From positions 1 through 64,000 of the forward strand of contig NZ_JBLBVK010000039.1 of assembly GCF_047314965.1 (NCBI RefSeq): DNA of 64,000 bases, given 5' to 3'. Of the stretch, positions 24,969 through 33,226 are shown in pieces (within the stretch, counting starts at the first letter, position 1; the number at the start of each line of letters is the position of its first letter). A model generated the notes under the pieces. That model did not search any database, was not told the DNA's origin, and saw only the letters and a list, made by a program, of their open reading frames with translations. A program made the translations under genes and the position numbers. Source of the DNA: JAVJUV01 sp047314965 (GTDB taxonomy: Bacteria > Pseudomonadota > Alphaproteobacteria > Rhodobacterales > Rhodobacteraceae).

Positions 24969-25802
24969 ATGAACATACCTCTGCGCGCCTTTCTCGGCGC
25001 CGCCGCTATTGCCACGTCGCTTGCGACCGTTGCATCGGCACAAACAGTTTTCACCGGCACCAATGTTGCCGCGGACCGCAACGAAGACCTGCTGGAAGCC
25101 ATCGAAGATGATGCTGAGCGCGATCTGGACCGGTTCGGCAACGAAGGCCGCCCGCAGGGCTTCGCGGGTTCTGTCGCTCTGCGCGGCATCGCTAGCTCGG
25201 GCAATACCGACAGCGTCGATGTGGGTATCGGCTCCGACCTTGGCTACGTCTGGGGGCCGAACGGTATCGAGTTGCAACTTAGCTACACCTACGGCGAAGA
25301 CGACGGCGTGAAGAACGACGAAAGCCTGTTCTACGGCTTGGAATACACCCGCGACTTCAATCCAAAGGTCTTTGGCTTCGCAAAAGTTCAGGGTTCGGTC
25401 GACAAGTTCTCAGCCTTCGACAGCGACACCTTCGTCAGCTTCGGCGCCGGTTACCGCGTCTTCAACGAGGCCGACCGTCAGTGGTCGGTGCAGGCCGGTC
25501 CCGGTTATCGGTTTGCCGAACTCAGTGACATCACCTCGGGCGACATCAGTGAAGGTGCTTTCGGCGTTTCGTCCGATTACGCACAGAAGCTGACCGACAC
25601 CGTGTTTCTGACCAACGACACGGACATCATCACGTCGAGTTCCGACACGGTCGTCTACAACGATCTTGCTGTTAGCGTTTCGATGACCGACAGCCTTGCG
25701 CTTCGGTCGAGTATTCTTACCGAGTATCACACCGACCCGACACCGGGCTTCAAAAGTACCGACAACACGTTCGGTCTCTCTCTTGTTTACTCGTTCAACT
25801 AA
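24969..25802 (+). CDS. DUF481-family outer-membrane beta-barrel protein
   Basis: A 277-residue exported protein with signal peptide (residues 1-24, ending Ala-Ser-Ala). An acidic spacer (NEDLLEAIEDDAERDLDRFG) follows, then a series of alternating amphipathic strands (SVALRGIASSGNTDSVDVG...) typical of the DUF481/YdiY group of putative barrels. The last residue is Phe-Asn rather than a terminal Phe, but the final strand LSLVYSFN is barrel-like. Function of the family is unknown; a salt- or stress-responsive porin-like role has been suggested for relatives. Single gene followed by a strong terminator. Confidence 0.82.
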   Translation: MNIPLRAFLGAAAIATSLATVASAQTVFTGTNVAADRNEDLLEAIEDDAERDLDRFGNEGRPQGFAGSVALRGIASSGNTDSVDVGIGSDLGYVWGPNGIELQLSYTYGEDDGVKNDESLFYGLEYTRDFNPKVFGFAKVQGSVDKFSAFDSDTFVSFGAGYRVFNEADRQWSVQAGPGYRFAELSDITSGDISEGAFGVSSDYAQKLTDTVFLTNDTDIITSSSDTVVYNDLAVSVSMTDSLALRSSILTEYHTDPTPGFKSTDNTFGLSLVYSFN

Positions 25803-25840
25803 GGCCAGCACGTCCCTCGTGTGACCTTACTTTGAGACTT

Positions 25841-25871
25841 GGGCGGCAACAAACGTTGCCGCCCTTTTTTT
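25841..25871 (+). terminator. Rho-independent terminator of the DUF481 gene
   Basis: A perfect 10-bp stem (GGGCGGCAAC / GTTGCCGCCC) with a 4-base loop, followed by a run of seven T. Confidence 0.93.
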
Positions 25872-26197
25872 ATGCTCTCCTAAATCCCGAAACTAGTCTT
25901 CACTTCTGCTTCATCCTTTGGATTTGCTCTCTTGGTGGTTCTCGAATCATTTTCCAAGCACTTATCTTCGCTTTCCGTCCGTCTCAGTATACTTGGCCGG
26001 CTTTGAGCCGTCCGCATTCTCATCGATTGCAATATTCGAAGGAGACTGGTTCCCCAAAGATAGTCTCCTCAAAGAGTTCTCCGACATTGCACTCCAATTC
26101 CTTGGTCTAGTTCACCACTCTTTTCTGTAGCTTTCTCGTGCGAATCGCTTCTTCACGAGCAAGAGCATGGGCGACTTGATGACCGCTTCGTCCTGTG
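25872..26197. other. Non-coding stretch next to the insertion element
   Basis: About 325 bases of lower-GC DNA between the terminator and the IS end. I see no gene, and the short frames here lack ribosome sites. Confidence 0.4.
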
Positions 26198-26212
26198 TGG
26201 ATGGCTCCTGCT
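26198..26212. repeat. Subterminal inverted repeat of the IS, transposase 3' side
   Basis: 15 bases, perfectly complementary to 27515-27529. Confidence 0.85.
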
Positions 26213-26434
26213 TGGCAAGACGTTTTTGTGAGGGGTGTCTGGTCAGAAGCGGTCTTGTGTCCGGCCTGTTCGCGCGGTGCGTGAGACCGCTGGCCCTGAT
26301 GGGTTCCGCAGATCGAGTCCCATTCTGCAGAGCGGACACGGGAGGTCCGGGACAAAGCACGGGGTGTCTCGATCGTTGGGCTGACCTTTGCCATCACATC
26401 CTGCGTCTTGCTGTCTGGTTGATCCTTTCGACCG
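26213..26434 (-). ncRNA. Candidate bridge-RNA region of the IS
   Basis: This is the 222-base non-coding tail between the transposase stop and the 3' subterminal repeat. IS110-family elements express a structured bridge RNA that pairs with target and donor DNA; in the IS1111 group it lies downstream of the transposase, which is this position. I did not fold the RNA, so the call rests on location and length only. Confidence 0.35.
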
Positions 26435-27454
26435 TTAGATTGCCCTTATCCTGTAGTCCTGTTCTCTCGTGAGCACCGCCCAGATGATCCGAGCTGTCTT
26501 GTTGGCCATTGCGACGGCCGCCAGCTTCGGAGGCTTGCGCTCGAGGATGTCGGCAAACCAGGGATCGAACTGCTCAGGTCGTTGCTGGATCTGCTTGATC
26601 CGTGACGTCATGCCGAGCACCAGCAGGCGCCGGATGTATCGGTCCCCCATCTTCGAGATGCGCCCCAATCGCTCCTTACCGCCGCTTGATCGGTTCAGCG
26701 GTGTGAGGCCGAGCCAGGCCGCGAAGCTGCGCCCGTTGGAGAACTGAAGGCCGTCCCCAATCGAGGCGACGATGGCGGAGGCGGTAATCGGTCCAACGCC
26801 GGGGACCGTCCTCAATCTGGCGACGCGTGCGTCGCGTGATGCAGCCCGGTTCAGCTGACGGCCATACCAGAGCACTCGGCGGTGCAGGGCCACGAGCTGG
26901 TGACAGAGATTGGTTACAACATCTCTCGCGAGGTCGGGCAGGCTCTGCTCAACGCCTTCAAGGCAGTGCCTGGCGAAGGCGATGGCGTGACCCGCGCCTT
27001 GCCGGACAACAATCCCAAACTCGGCCAGAACGCCTCGGAGCATGTTCACGATCTGCGTTCGCTGTCGGACGATCAGGTCCCGCACGCGGTGTAGGGCCAG
27101 CGTCGCTTGTTGCTCCGGCGTCTTGATCGCCACGAAGCGCATGGACGGGCGCGTCACTGCCTCGCAGATCGCCGCAGCATCGATCGCGTCCGACTTTCCG
27201 CGCTTCACATAGGGCTTCACATAGGCCGGCGGGATCAGACGGACCTCGTGTCCGAACTTCGCAATCTCCCGCGCCCAGTAATGGCTTGTGCCGCACGCCT
27301 CGATGCCAACAAGGCATCGTGGGATGCTCTCGAAGAAACGGTGCACCTGGGCGCGCCGAAGCGAGCGGTTGAAGACGACCTCGCCCTCCTCGGTGGCGCC
27401 GTGAACCTGGAAGACATTCTTGGCCAGATCGAGGCCGATGGTGGTAACTTGCAT
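26435..27454 (-). CDS. IS110/IS1111-group transposase (DEDD recombinase)
   Basis: A 339-residue protein. An N-terminal RuvC-like DEDD domain opens with GLDLAKNVFQVHG (first Asp), continues with GIEACGTSHYWA (Glu) and KRGKSDAIDAAAI (Asp pair). A C-terminal transposase-20 domain contains RTVPGVGPITASAI and the catalytic Ser region FAAWLGLTPLNRSSGGKERLG. The ATG at 27454 is preceded by GAGAGGAG; the open frame extends upstream to 27616 through the left end of the element but lacks a start signal there. The protein is intact. Confidence 0.93.
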   Translation of the reverse strand: MQVTTIGLDLAKNVFQVHGATEEGEVVFNRSLRRAQVHRFFESIPRCLVGIEACGTSHYWAREIAKFGHEVRLIPPAYVKPYVKRGKSDAIDAAAICEAVTRPSMRFVAIKTPEQQATLALHRVRDLIVRQRTQIVNMLRGVLAEFGIVVRQGAGHAIAFARHCLEGVEQSLPDLARDVVTNLCHQLVALHRRVLWYGRQLNRAASRDARVARLRTVPGVGPITASAIVASIGDGLQFSNGRSFAAWLGLTPLNRSSGGKERLGRISKMGDRYIRRLLVLGMTSRIKQIQQRPEQFDPWFADILERKPPKLAAVAMANKTARIIWAVLTREQDYRIRAI

Positions 27455-27514
27455 GGGGTGGCTCCTCTCTCGCAGTTCTAACAACTGCACTATGGCGCAT
27501 CGCGACGCCGATGG

Positions 27515-27529
27515 AGCAGGAGCCATCCA
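27515..27529. repeat. Subterminal inverted repeat of the IS, transposase 5' side
   Basis: 15 bases, perfect complement of 26198-26212. Confidence 0.85.
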
Positions 27530-27658
27530 TCCCATCTGCGGAGCGGCCATTGACCGCAAATTGACGAAGGTCCGCTGTCCTAAGCAGCGGCCGCTTGCGT
27601 CTGGACGTTCGGGCATCCGGTTTGAGATGACGAACGGCTTCTGCCGTCCGCCAAATTC

Positions 27659-28291
27659 TTAAATGTCGATCTTCTCGGCGATACTCAATGCATCGTCGAG
27701 TTCGACTCCAAGGTATCTGACCGTGCTGTCTACCTTCGTGTGTCCGAGCAGAAGTTGGACTGCTCGAAGATTGCCGGTCTTTTGATAAATCAGCGCTGCC
27801 TTTGTTCGCCTGAGAGAATGCGTCCCGTACCCGCAGGGTTCTAGTCCAATGACCGACACCCAGTTGCGGACGAGACGCGCGTATTGCCGTGTCGAAATGT
27901 GGGACGAGTCGTGGAATCTGCTCGGAAAAAGGAACGCGCAACCGCGCATGGCTGGCGCTGTGATCCACTCAAGCACCGATCGCCGTGTATTCTCGGACAC
28001 CTCGAATTGAACTGGTCGGCCCGTCTTTCGCTGGATGACCGACACGCGGTCTCTAACGGCTCCAGCTACGACGAGATCGGCCACTCTTAGTCGAACAAGA
28101 TCGCACCCGCGAAGTTTGCTGTCGATCGCGAGGTTGAACAACACGAGGTTGCGCTGGTTCCCGGCGAGTTCGAGCCGCGCACGAATTGCCCAGACCTGTC
28201 TTGGCATTAAAGGGCGTTTCTGACCAATCAGTCGGCCCTTGTTCCACGGCGGCCGAGATGGCCTGATTATTGGAAGTTGGATACTGGACAT
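27659..28291 (-). CDS. Small tyrosine recombinase / integrase
   Basis: A 210-residue protein consisting almost only of the tyrosine recombinase catalytic domain: Arg in KLRGCDLVRLR, beta-hairpin Lys in VIQRKTGRP, the HSLRR box, LLGH, and the Tyr in STVRYLG. It lacks the N-terminal core-binding domain of phage integrases. ATG 28291 follows GGATGGAG; the frame continues 42 bases further up. Short integrases of this kind are often found in island regions of alphaproteobacteria. No tRNA or cassette array adjoins it. Confidence 0.85.
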   Translation of the reverse strand: MSSIQLPIIRPSRPPWNKGRLIGQKRPLMPRQVWAIRARLELAGNQRNLVLFNLAIDSKLRGCDLVRLRVADLVVAGAVRDRVSVIQRKTGRPVQFEVSENTRRSVLEWITAPAMRGCAFLFPSRFHDSSHISTRQYARLVRNWVSVIGLEPCGYGTHSLRRTKAALIYQKTGNLRAVQLLLGHTKVDSTVRYLGVELDDALSIAEKIDI

Positions 28292-28742
28292 GGTTGAGTC
28301 TCCATCCAGCCCTCCCACACCAGGCATCGGCACCCTGCAGACCTGCGCACTCTACCGCCTTTGCCACCAAAAGATGGATTGTTCCCGTCTGAGACCGCGG
28401 TCGACCACCTCTAATGACCGCTTTCGATTGGCACAGACGTCCGACGAAGTAGAGCCAACGACCGCTGTGCGGACAGAGCGGTCATCGCCACATCCTAGCG
28501 GACTCAGGACCCATTGACCGACGATCGCTGCGAGGTGGCACAGAGAGCGGTAGAGAAATTCCGTCCCAGACGGAAGCCGCCGCTCACCTGCTTCATGGTG
28601 GACGGCGGCTTAGACTGATTTGGAGTTCATCAACTTGGCTAGGCGGTTAGAAACTCTACTACCGGAACTTCTAGGCAGTAACCGCAGTACACTTTAATCC
28701 TTCTCCTGCCGCTGAGAGCTGATTATGGTCGTCGCAGGCTCA
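28292..28742. repeat. Gene-poor spacer with AGCGGTCATT-type motifs
   Basis: About 450 bases with no supported gene. It contains an AATGACCGCTTTCG copy at 28413 and an inverted pair at 28458-28489 (AACGACCGC ... GCGGTCATC). These belong to the same motif family as the spacers at 3.1, 37.1, 41.9 and 42.0 kb. Confidence 0.5.
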
Positions 28743-28988
28743 CTAGCCAAACAGGGTTACGGGAACTGGACCACTAGCATCGAATTTGCCTTCAGGTACT
28801 ATTCGGCCTTTGCGCGTCATTGTGTAGAAAACACCTCTGTAACACATCTGAGCCGGAGACGTGTAATGCGTTGACGCGTTTTGCACTCCATTATGATGAA
28901 GGCCCCTATAAATTAGTCCTAATGGTTTTCGGGCCTCTGAAGCGGGAGCCGGAATGTGAGGATGTCCGCGATAAATCAAGGTAGTCAT
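28743..28988 (-). CDS. Small YRG-repeat protein, DUF4278-like
   Basis: An 81-residue protein with a very strong ribosome site (GGAGGAG, 8 bases before ATG). It contains three copies of a Tyr-Arg-Gly motif (LIYRGH, LIYRGL, CYRGVFY) at roughly 25-residue spacing, which recalls the short DUF4278 proteins with a YRGxxY motif. There is no signal peptide or membrane helix. Function unknown. It stands alone, about 120 bases from the Crp-like gene, on the same strand. Confidence 0.65.
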   Translation of the reverse strand: MTTLIYRGHPHIPAPASEARKPLGLIYRGLHHNGVQNASTHYTSPAQMCYRGVFYTMTRKGRIVPEGKFDASGPVPVTLFG

Positions 28989-29109
28989 TGTTTAGTCTCC
29001 TCCAAGCGAAATCCGAAATTTCTACTCTGAACCGGTACTGCAAGGAGGTTGCCAGAAACCAAAACCTCTGGCTGTGAACTGGATCACAATGACGGTTCTC
29101 AAGTGCCAA

Positions 29110-29829
29110 TCAACCTGACAAAATCTCAGCTGCTTCTGCACGTGCGGCAAGCCTCTTGAGGTCCTTTATGATAAGGCGTCCGCCTTCTTGGACGACTAGT
29201 CCGTCATGCTTCAGAACCCTAAACTGCTTATTCACCGCCTCCCTGCTCACACCGAGCAACTGTGCTAAATCAGTTTGGGAGAATTGTCTTGAAAAGTGCG
29301 CTATGTTACCTGCAACTTCGGCATGGTCTAGAGCGAGTTCATGTAGTTTCCGTGCGAGCCGCGCATCCAGCGCGGTAAAGGCAAAACTGTTAATCGTCGC
29401 AAGATTGTGACGCAATGTCTCGCAAAGCGCATATAGTAGTTGCCGTGCAAGAGCTGGATCGCTGGCCAATGCCTTATCTACAGCGCTGGAAGGAAGGAAG
29501 AGACACTCAGTCATCCCTACAGAAGTGGCATTTGCGGTCCGCGTCAAACCGTCTAGCAGTGCAATTTCGCCGAAGGGGTCGCCTGGTCCCAAGAACGCAA
29601 GTGTAAACTGTCTGCCATGACTGTCTGCAGTCCATATCCGCACTTCTCCAGAAAGGACGACGCGTAAACCGTCCGCCTCGTCCTCAACCTCGAAGATCAC
29701 CTGGTCAGACGAATATTTTTGGATTGAGCTGGCGCGTGCGAGTGGTTCCAAGCTCTCCGGATGCACTTCGGAAAAAAGATAGCAGCCACGGATAGCCTTA
29801 ATCGTGCTATGTTCTTGGCGCTTGGCCAT
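29110..29829 (-). CDS. Crp/Fnr-family transcriptional regulator
   Basis: A 239-residue regulator. A cyclic-nucleotide-binding domain (about 15-130) carries the phosphate-binding cassette FGEIALL...RTAN (residues 86-99), with Gly87, Glu88 and Arg97-Thr98, the pattern seen in cAMP-binding CRP proteins. There is no Cys cluster of the FNR type. A dimer helix follows, then a winged helix-turn-helix (about 170-225, SQTDLAQLLGVSREAVNKQFRVL). It lies 105 bases downstream of the ammonium-channel/cyclase fusion on the same strand and may read out the cAMP made by it; the link is inferred from proximity and the intact binding residues. Confidence 0.88.
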   Translation of the reverse strand: MAKRQEHSTIKAIRGCYLFSEVHPESLEPLARASSIQKYSSDQVIFEVEDEADGLRVVLSGEVRIWTADSHGRQFTLAFLGPGDPFGEIALLDGLTRTANATSVGMTECLFLPSSAVDKALASDPALARQLLYALCETLRHNLATINSFAFTALDARLARKLHELALDHAEVAGNIAHFSRQFSQTDLAQLLGVSREAVNKQFRVLKHDGLVVQEGGRLIIKDLKRLAARAEAAEILSG

Positions 29830-29934
29830 TTATTGCCTTTGCTTGCTGCGCTGCCATGGGCTAGCTGACTTCACCATAGACCTGCAAATTGGAGGGTCAT
29901 TCTCTCATAAATCCCTACATTCTTCTAACGGCGC

Positions 29935-31995
29935 CTAAATTTCTTGATCCGATTTCAGAAAGCGAGAGAATCCTCTCTTTGTTTTTTTGAGCTCTGTTCT
30001 TCGCCCTTCGATAGAGTAGATAATCGTCGGCCCGATCCCCTTCAGACGAACCCGACTCTGCCGTTCATGAATGAACTCCCCGCCAATTCGATCAACGACC
30101 GCTTGACTTGCACTGATCTTACCAGGCACGCCAGCCTCCTCGATCCGTGATGCCATATTCACTGTCATGCCCCAAAGGTCGTAGACGAAACGCAGGTCGC
30201 CCACGACGCCAGCTACGAGTGGTCCGCTGTGTATACCAATTCGAACATTTAACTCGCGCCCCATACCGAGGCCCATTTGTCGTGTTTGAAACAAAATCTC
30301 GATGGCTGCGTCGACAGCAATGGCGCAGTGATCGCTCTGTTCGTTGGTCACACCCGAGACATACATATAGCTGTCCCCGACGGTCTTGATCTTTTCCAGA
30401 TCATAATCCGTTATGACTTCGTCGAATTTGCCGAAAAGGTCACGCAAAAGAGCAATTGAATCTTCAGGTGGCACGCTGCCCGCGTATTCAGTGAAATCGA
30501 CGATGTCGACAAAAACAACCGTGGCATCCGTGATCTGATCAACAATCTGGCTGCTGCCGTCGTTCATTCGCGCGGCAATTCTCTTCGGTAGGATACTTTC
30601 CAAGAGTGTGTTTTTTTGCTCAAGCAGATCGGCGAGTTCGATCTGTTGCTGCTGCGCCCTCGAGAAAGAGCGCTCGAGTTCAAACAGCACTGAATTATAA
30701 AACAGGCCGATCTGTCCAACTTCAGTGAAAGGTGACTGGGGCGCGCGGGCCGAAAGATCCCGGTCGCGTGCCTGTCTCTGCATGACTTCGAACAACTCGT
30801 TCAGGTCCGTGTTCGCCCCATGCTCGCCGACGTTCAGGCCAATCGTTTCCACATGCTGTGTGACTCTAAGGGGCAAGACGCGATTGAGAATGTGGAGCAA
30901 TATGAATCCACCCAATGCCGAGAAAAGGCAAATCGTGATAATCCCCACAATCTGAATGCCCAGTTGCGACCCTGCACTTGTCCCCAGAGAATCGGCCCCA
31001 AACAATCCCACAGCAAGTAATCCCCACAGACCGGCGAGGAAATGCACTGATACTGCGCCGACGACATCGTCGATCTTCAATCGTTCGAGGGCCCGATCAC
31101 CGAAAAAGACTACTAGGCCACCCACGGCGCCGATCAAGACAGCTTCGCGAGGACCAAAAAGATCGCAACCCGCAGTAATTGCGACCAGTCCACCAAGTCC
31201 CCCGTTCATGCCGAAAAATACGCTGGGCTTTCGTTCAAAAATCCAAGAGACGCCGAGGCCAAAAAGGACACCGGATGCTCCGCTGATCAACGTATTCAGT
31301 AGTAGTGCCGGTACTTGGGATGTGAATCCCAACGCACTTCCCCCATTGAATCCGAACCATCCAAACCAAATCAAAAAAACACCGAGCATCGTTAGAGGCA
31401 AATTGGAGCCATTGAATCGACGCGGCTGCCCCGTCTCCAAAAACCGACCCTCCCTAGGCCCAAGAACGAGAATCGCCGCGAGCGCCACTCCTCCGCCAAC
31501 AGCGTGAACGACACCCGCACCCGCAAAGTCGTGGAATCCTGCTATGCCGAGCCACCCGACAGGATCACCAGCAGTGTCAGTCGCCCACGCCCAGTGGCCG
31601 AAAACGGGATAAATAAAAGTCACCGTAATTGCAGTGATCACGAGATAGGCGTGAAAAGCGCACCGCTCGGCCACTGCACCTGACAAGATGGTTGCAGCAG
31701 TGCCGCAGAACATCGCTTGGAAAATGAAATAAACATAGGCATCAGTTTCGCCGAGCTTCCCGAATGCAAATTCCGAAGAGCCGAACAGCCCCGACACGCT
31801 GCTTCCGTACATAAGGCCATAACCAACCGCCCAGTAGAGCAGCACCGAGATTGAGAAATCGCTGATGTTTTTTATGGCGACGCTAATATTGTTCTTTGTT
31901 CGCGTAATCCCAGCTTCGACACACATGAAGCCAGCTTGCATCATAAAAACAAGGGCCGCACACAACAGGATCCAGACCTGATCAATCCCGCTCAT
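29935..31995 (-). CDS. Ammonium transporter (Amt) fused to class-III adenylate cyclase
   Basis: A 686-residue fusion. Residues 1-380 are a complete Amt channel of about eleven membrane helices, with Asp156 and twin His164/His318 of the pore in DFAGAGVVH and AVSVH. A linker and coiled-coil (about 400-470) leads to a class-III cyclase domain (about 488-665): metal Asp497 and Asp541 (VDIVDFT, VGDSYM), base-selecting Lys537 and Asp606 (KIKTVGD, DLWGMTVNMASR), and Asn613 and Arg617. The Lys/Asp pair predicts ATP as substrate, so cAMP as product. There is no PII (GlnK) gene nearby. It overlaps the preceding 80-residue gene by ATGA. Likely an ammonium-controlled cyclase; whether it also transports is unknown. 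Confidence 0.92.
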   Translation of the reverse strand: MSGIDQVWILLCAALVFMMQAGFMCVEAGITRTKNNISVAIKNISDFSISVLLYWAVGYGLMYGSSVSGLFGSSEFAFGKLGETDAYVYFIFQAMFCGTAATILSGAVAERCAFHAYLVITAITVTFIYPVFGHWAWATDTAGDPVGWLGIAGFHDFAGAGVVHAVGGGVALAAILVLGPREGRFLETGQPRRFNGSNLPLTMLGVFLIWFGWFGFNGGSALGFTSQVPALLLNTLISGASGVLFGLGVSWIFERKPSVFFGMNGGLGGLVAITAGCDLFGPREAVLIGAVGGLVVFFGDRALERLKIDDVVGAVSVHFLAGLWGLLAVGLFGADSLGTSAGSQLGIQIVGIITICLFSALGGFILLHILNRVLPLRVTQHVETIGLNVGEHGANTDLNELFEVMQRQARDRDLSARAPQSPFTEVGQIGLFYNSVLFELERSFSRAQQQQIELADLLEQKNTLLESILPKRIAARMNDGSSQIVDQITDATVVFVDIVDFTEYAGSVPPEDSIALLRDLFGKFDEVITDYDLEKIKTVGDSYMYVSGVTNEQSDHCAIAVDAAIEILFQTRQMGLGMGRELNVRIGIHSGPLVAGVVGDLRFVYDLWGMTVNMASRIEEAGVPGKISASQAVVDRIGGEFIHERQSRVRLKGIGPTIIYSIEGRRTELKKTKRGFSRFLKSDQEI

Positions 31996-32234
31996 TGACC
32001 GACGATTCTCTCGTTTGCTGATTTGTGTATTGCGAGTTCCCGCCCAGAAAAGTTTGGCGAGCCAAGCGTTGCGAGAACTTGTCTTGGGGAATGTCCCGAT
32101 TGGTAAGGCAGGCCTTTTACTTCCAAGACCTGTCGCATCAGAGTGTCTCGCAAAACAGGAGTCTGGACTGCATTTTTTGGAGGCCCGCTCTCTAACGCGT
32201 ATCTGCGCTCCTCTTTAGAGACGCGTTTCGACAT
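31992..32234 (-). CDS. Small protein of unknown function coupled to the Amt-cyclase gene
   Basis: An 80-residue basic, hydrophilic protein (MSKRVSKEERRYALESG start) with no signal peptide or membrane helix. The ATG at 32234 has AGGGGGCC upstream. Its TGA overlaps the ATG of the Amt-cyclase fusion, so the two are translated together and probably made in similar amounts. The open frame extends upstream to 32351 without a start signal. I do not recognise a family. A partner or regulator of the fusion protein is a reasonable guess. Confidence 0.6.
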   Translation of the reverse strand: MSKRVSKEERRYALESGPPKNAVQTPVLRDTLMRQVLEVKGLPYQSGHSPRQVLATLGSPNFSGRELAIHKSANERIVGQ

Positions 32235-32377
32235 ATTGGCCCCCCTCAGCTCGGACTCAGCCGCTCTATTTGCTTGCCGTCGCCATTGACGTAGTCCGAA
32301 TATCTCTACGTTAGACGGAAAGCTCAAACAGGGGCAACGGAATTGGGGCAATCGCGGGTCGGGGGGACGGCTTCTAG

Positions 32378-33022
32378 ATGGAATACCTAGAAATAATCGG
32401 TTGGCTTGGCGCAGTTTTTACGCTTAGCGCTTATTCGATGCGCAACATGCTGTCGCTTCGATGCATTGCCTTGGCGGCCAACATAGCGTTCATGACTTAT
32501 GGCGCACTGACGCCAGTCTACCCAATGCTCGCCCTGCATGCCTTGCTCCTGCCGCTCAATCTGTATCGGCTCCGAGAGATCCTTTCAGGCATGAAACGGA
32601 TGAGAAAGTACGGCCAAGCAGAACACCCGATCGATGCCTTAAAGCCATTTTTGAAGCCTGCAACCTTCGAGGACGGAGAAACCATATTCGAAAGAGGCGA
32701 CAGCCCAGATCATGTCTATTACCTAGAGTCCGGCGAAGTATTTCTGCCGGAGTTAGGTGAAACGTTATCCAGCGGAACAATCTTTGGAGAGATGGCCTAT
32801 TTCACCAGCGCTAAGGCACGAACGACCTCTGCCATTTGCAAGGGGCAGTGCCGCATCATGAAAATCAATGAGAGGAATTTCATGACCGTCTACCAGCAGC
32901 ATCCCGAGTTTGGACACTTTCTCATTCGACTTATAGCGCAGCGTCTAATCGACGGAGCACGCAAGAATCCCGAACTCTATGGTGGGTTTGCCGATGACGT
33001 CGGGCGGTCTCCTTATCCGTAG
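32378..33022 (+). CDS. Membrane-anchored cyclic-nucleotide-binding protein (YgjV-like helices plus cNMP domain)
   Basis: A 214-residue protein. Residues 1-70 form two or three hydrophobic helices resembling the YgjV family (IGWLGAVFTLSAYSMRNM ... ANIAFMTYGAL). Residues 85-200 form a cyclic-nucleotide-binding domain with FGEMAYFTSAKARTTSA (136-152), keeping Gly137, Glu138 and Arg148 of the phosphate cassette. There is no DNA-binding domain and no enzyme domain. The ATG follows GGGGGGAC. It is divergent from the Amt-cyclase unit, with 143 bases between the starts. It may sense the cAMP at the membrane; target unknown. The fold assignment is solid, the partnership is inference. Confidence 0.78.
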   Translation: MEYLEIIGWLGAVFTLSAYSMRNMLSLRCIALAANIAFMTYGALTPVYPMLALHALLLPLNLYRLREILSGMKRMRKYGQAEHPIDALKPFLKPATFEDGETIFERGDSPDHVYYLESGEVFLPELGETLSSGTIFGEMAYFTSAKARTTSAICKGQCRIMKINERNFMTVYQQHPEFGHFLIRLIAQRLIDGARKNPELYGGFADDVGRSPYP

Positions 33023-33226
33023 GACATGCCCTGGACAAATGCCCGATTGGTTCGTTTTAAGTTCGAAAGAGACATCGTGCGATCATCTTTAAATGTCAGC
33101 CGGGCGGTGCCGATTCTACCGATCGCCGGACTATGCCGCCTATCTTCGAAATCGCCTATTGGTCTTCTGCCATTCGCAGGGTTGCCAAAGACTGACGGTG
33201 CGTCGAGCCCTTAGAACGACGTTATT

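Larger units (their letters stand above)
26198..27529 (-). mobile_element. IS110-family element, IS1111 group
   Basis: The element is defined by one DEDD transposase gene and a perfect 15-bp inverted repeat (TGGATGGCTCCTGCT at 26198-26212, its complement at 27515-27529). Subterminal inverted repeats are the mark of the IS1111 group; true ends probably lie a few bases outside these. Total length is about 1.33-1.35 kb. The transposase runs on the minus strand with 222 bases of non-coding DNA between its stop and the 3' repeat. The transposase is full length, so the element may be active. No target duplication is expected for this family. Confidence 0.85.

Noticed and set aside
28310..28380. tRNA-like sequence beside the small integrase
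   Set aside because: Some resemblance to a tRNA half (GGCGGTAGAGTGCGCAGG on the minus strand), but no consistent acceptor, D and T arms could be formed.
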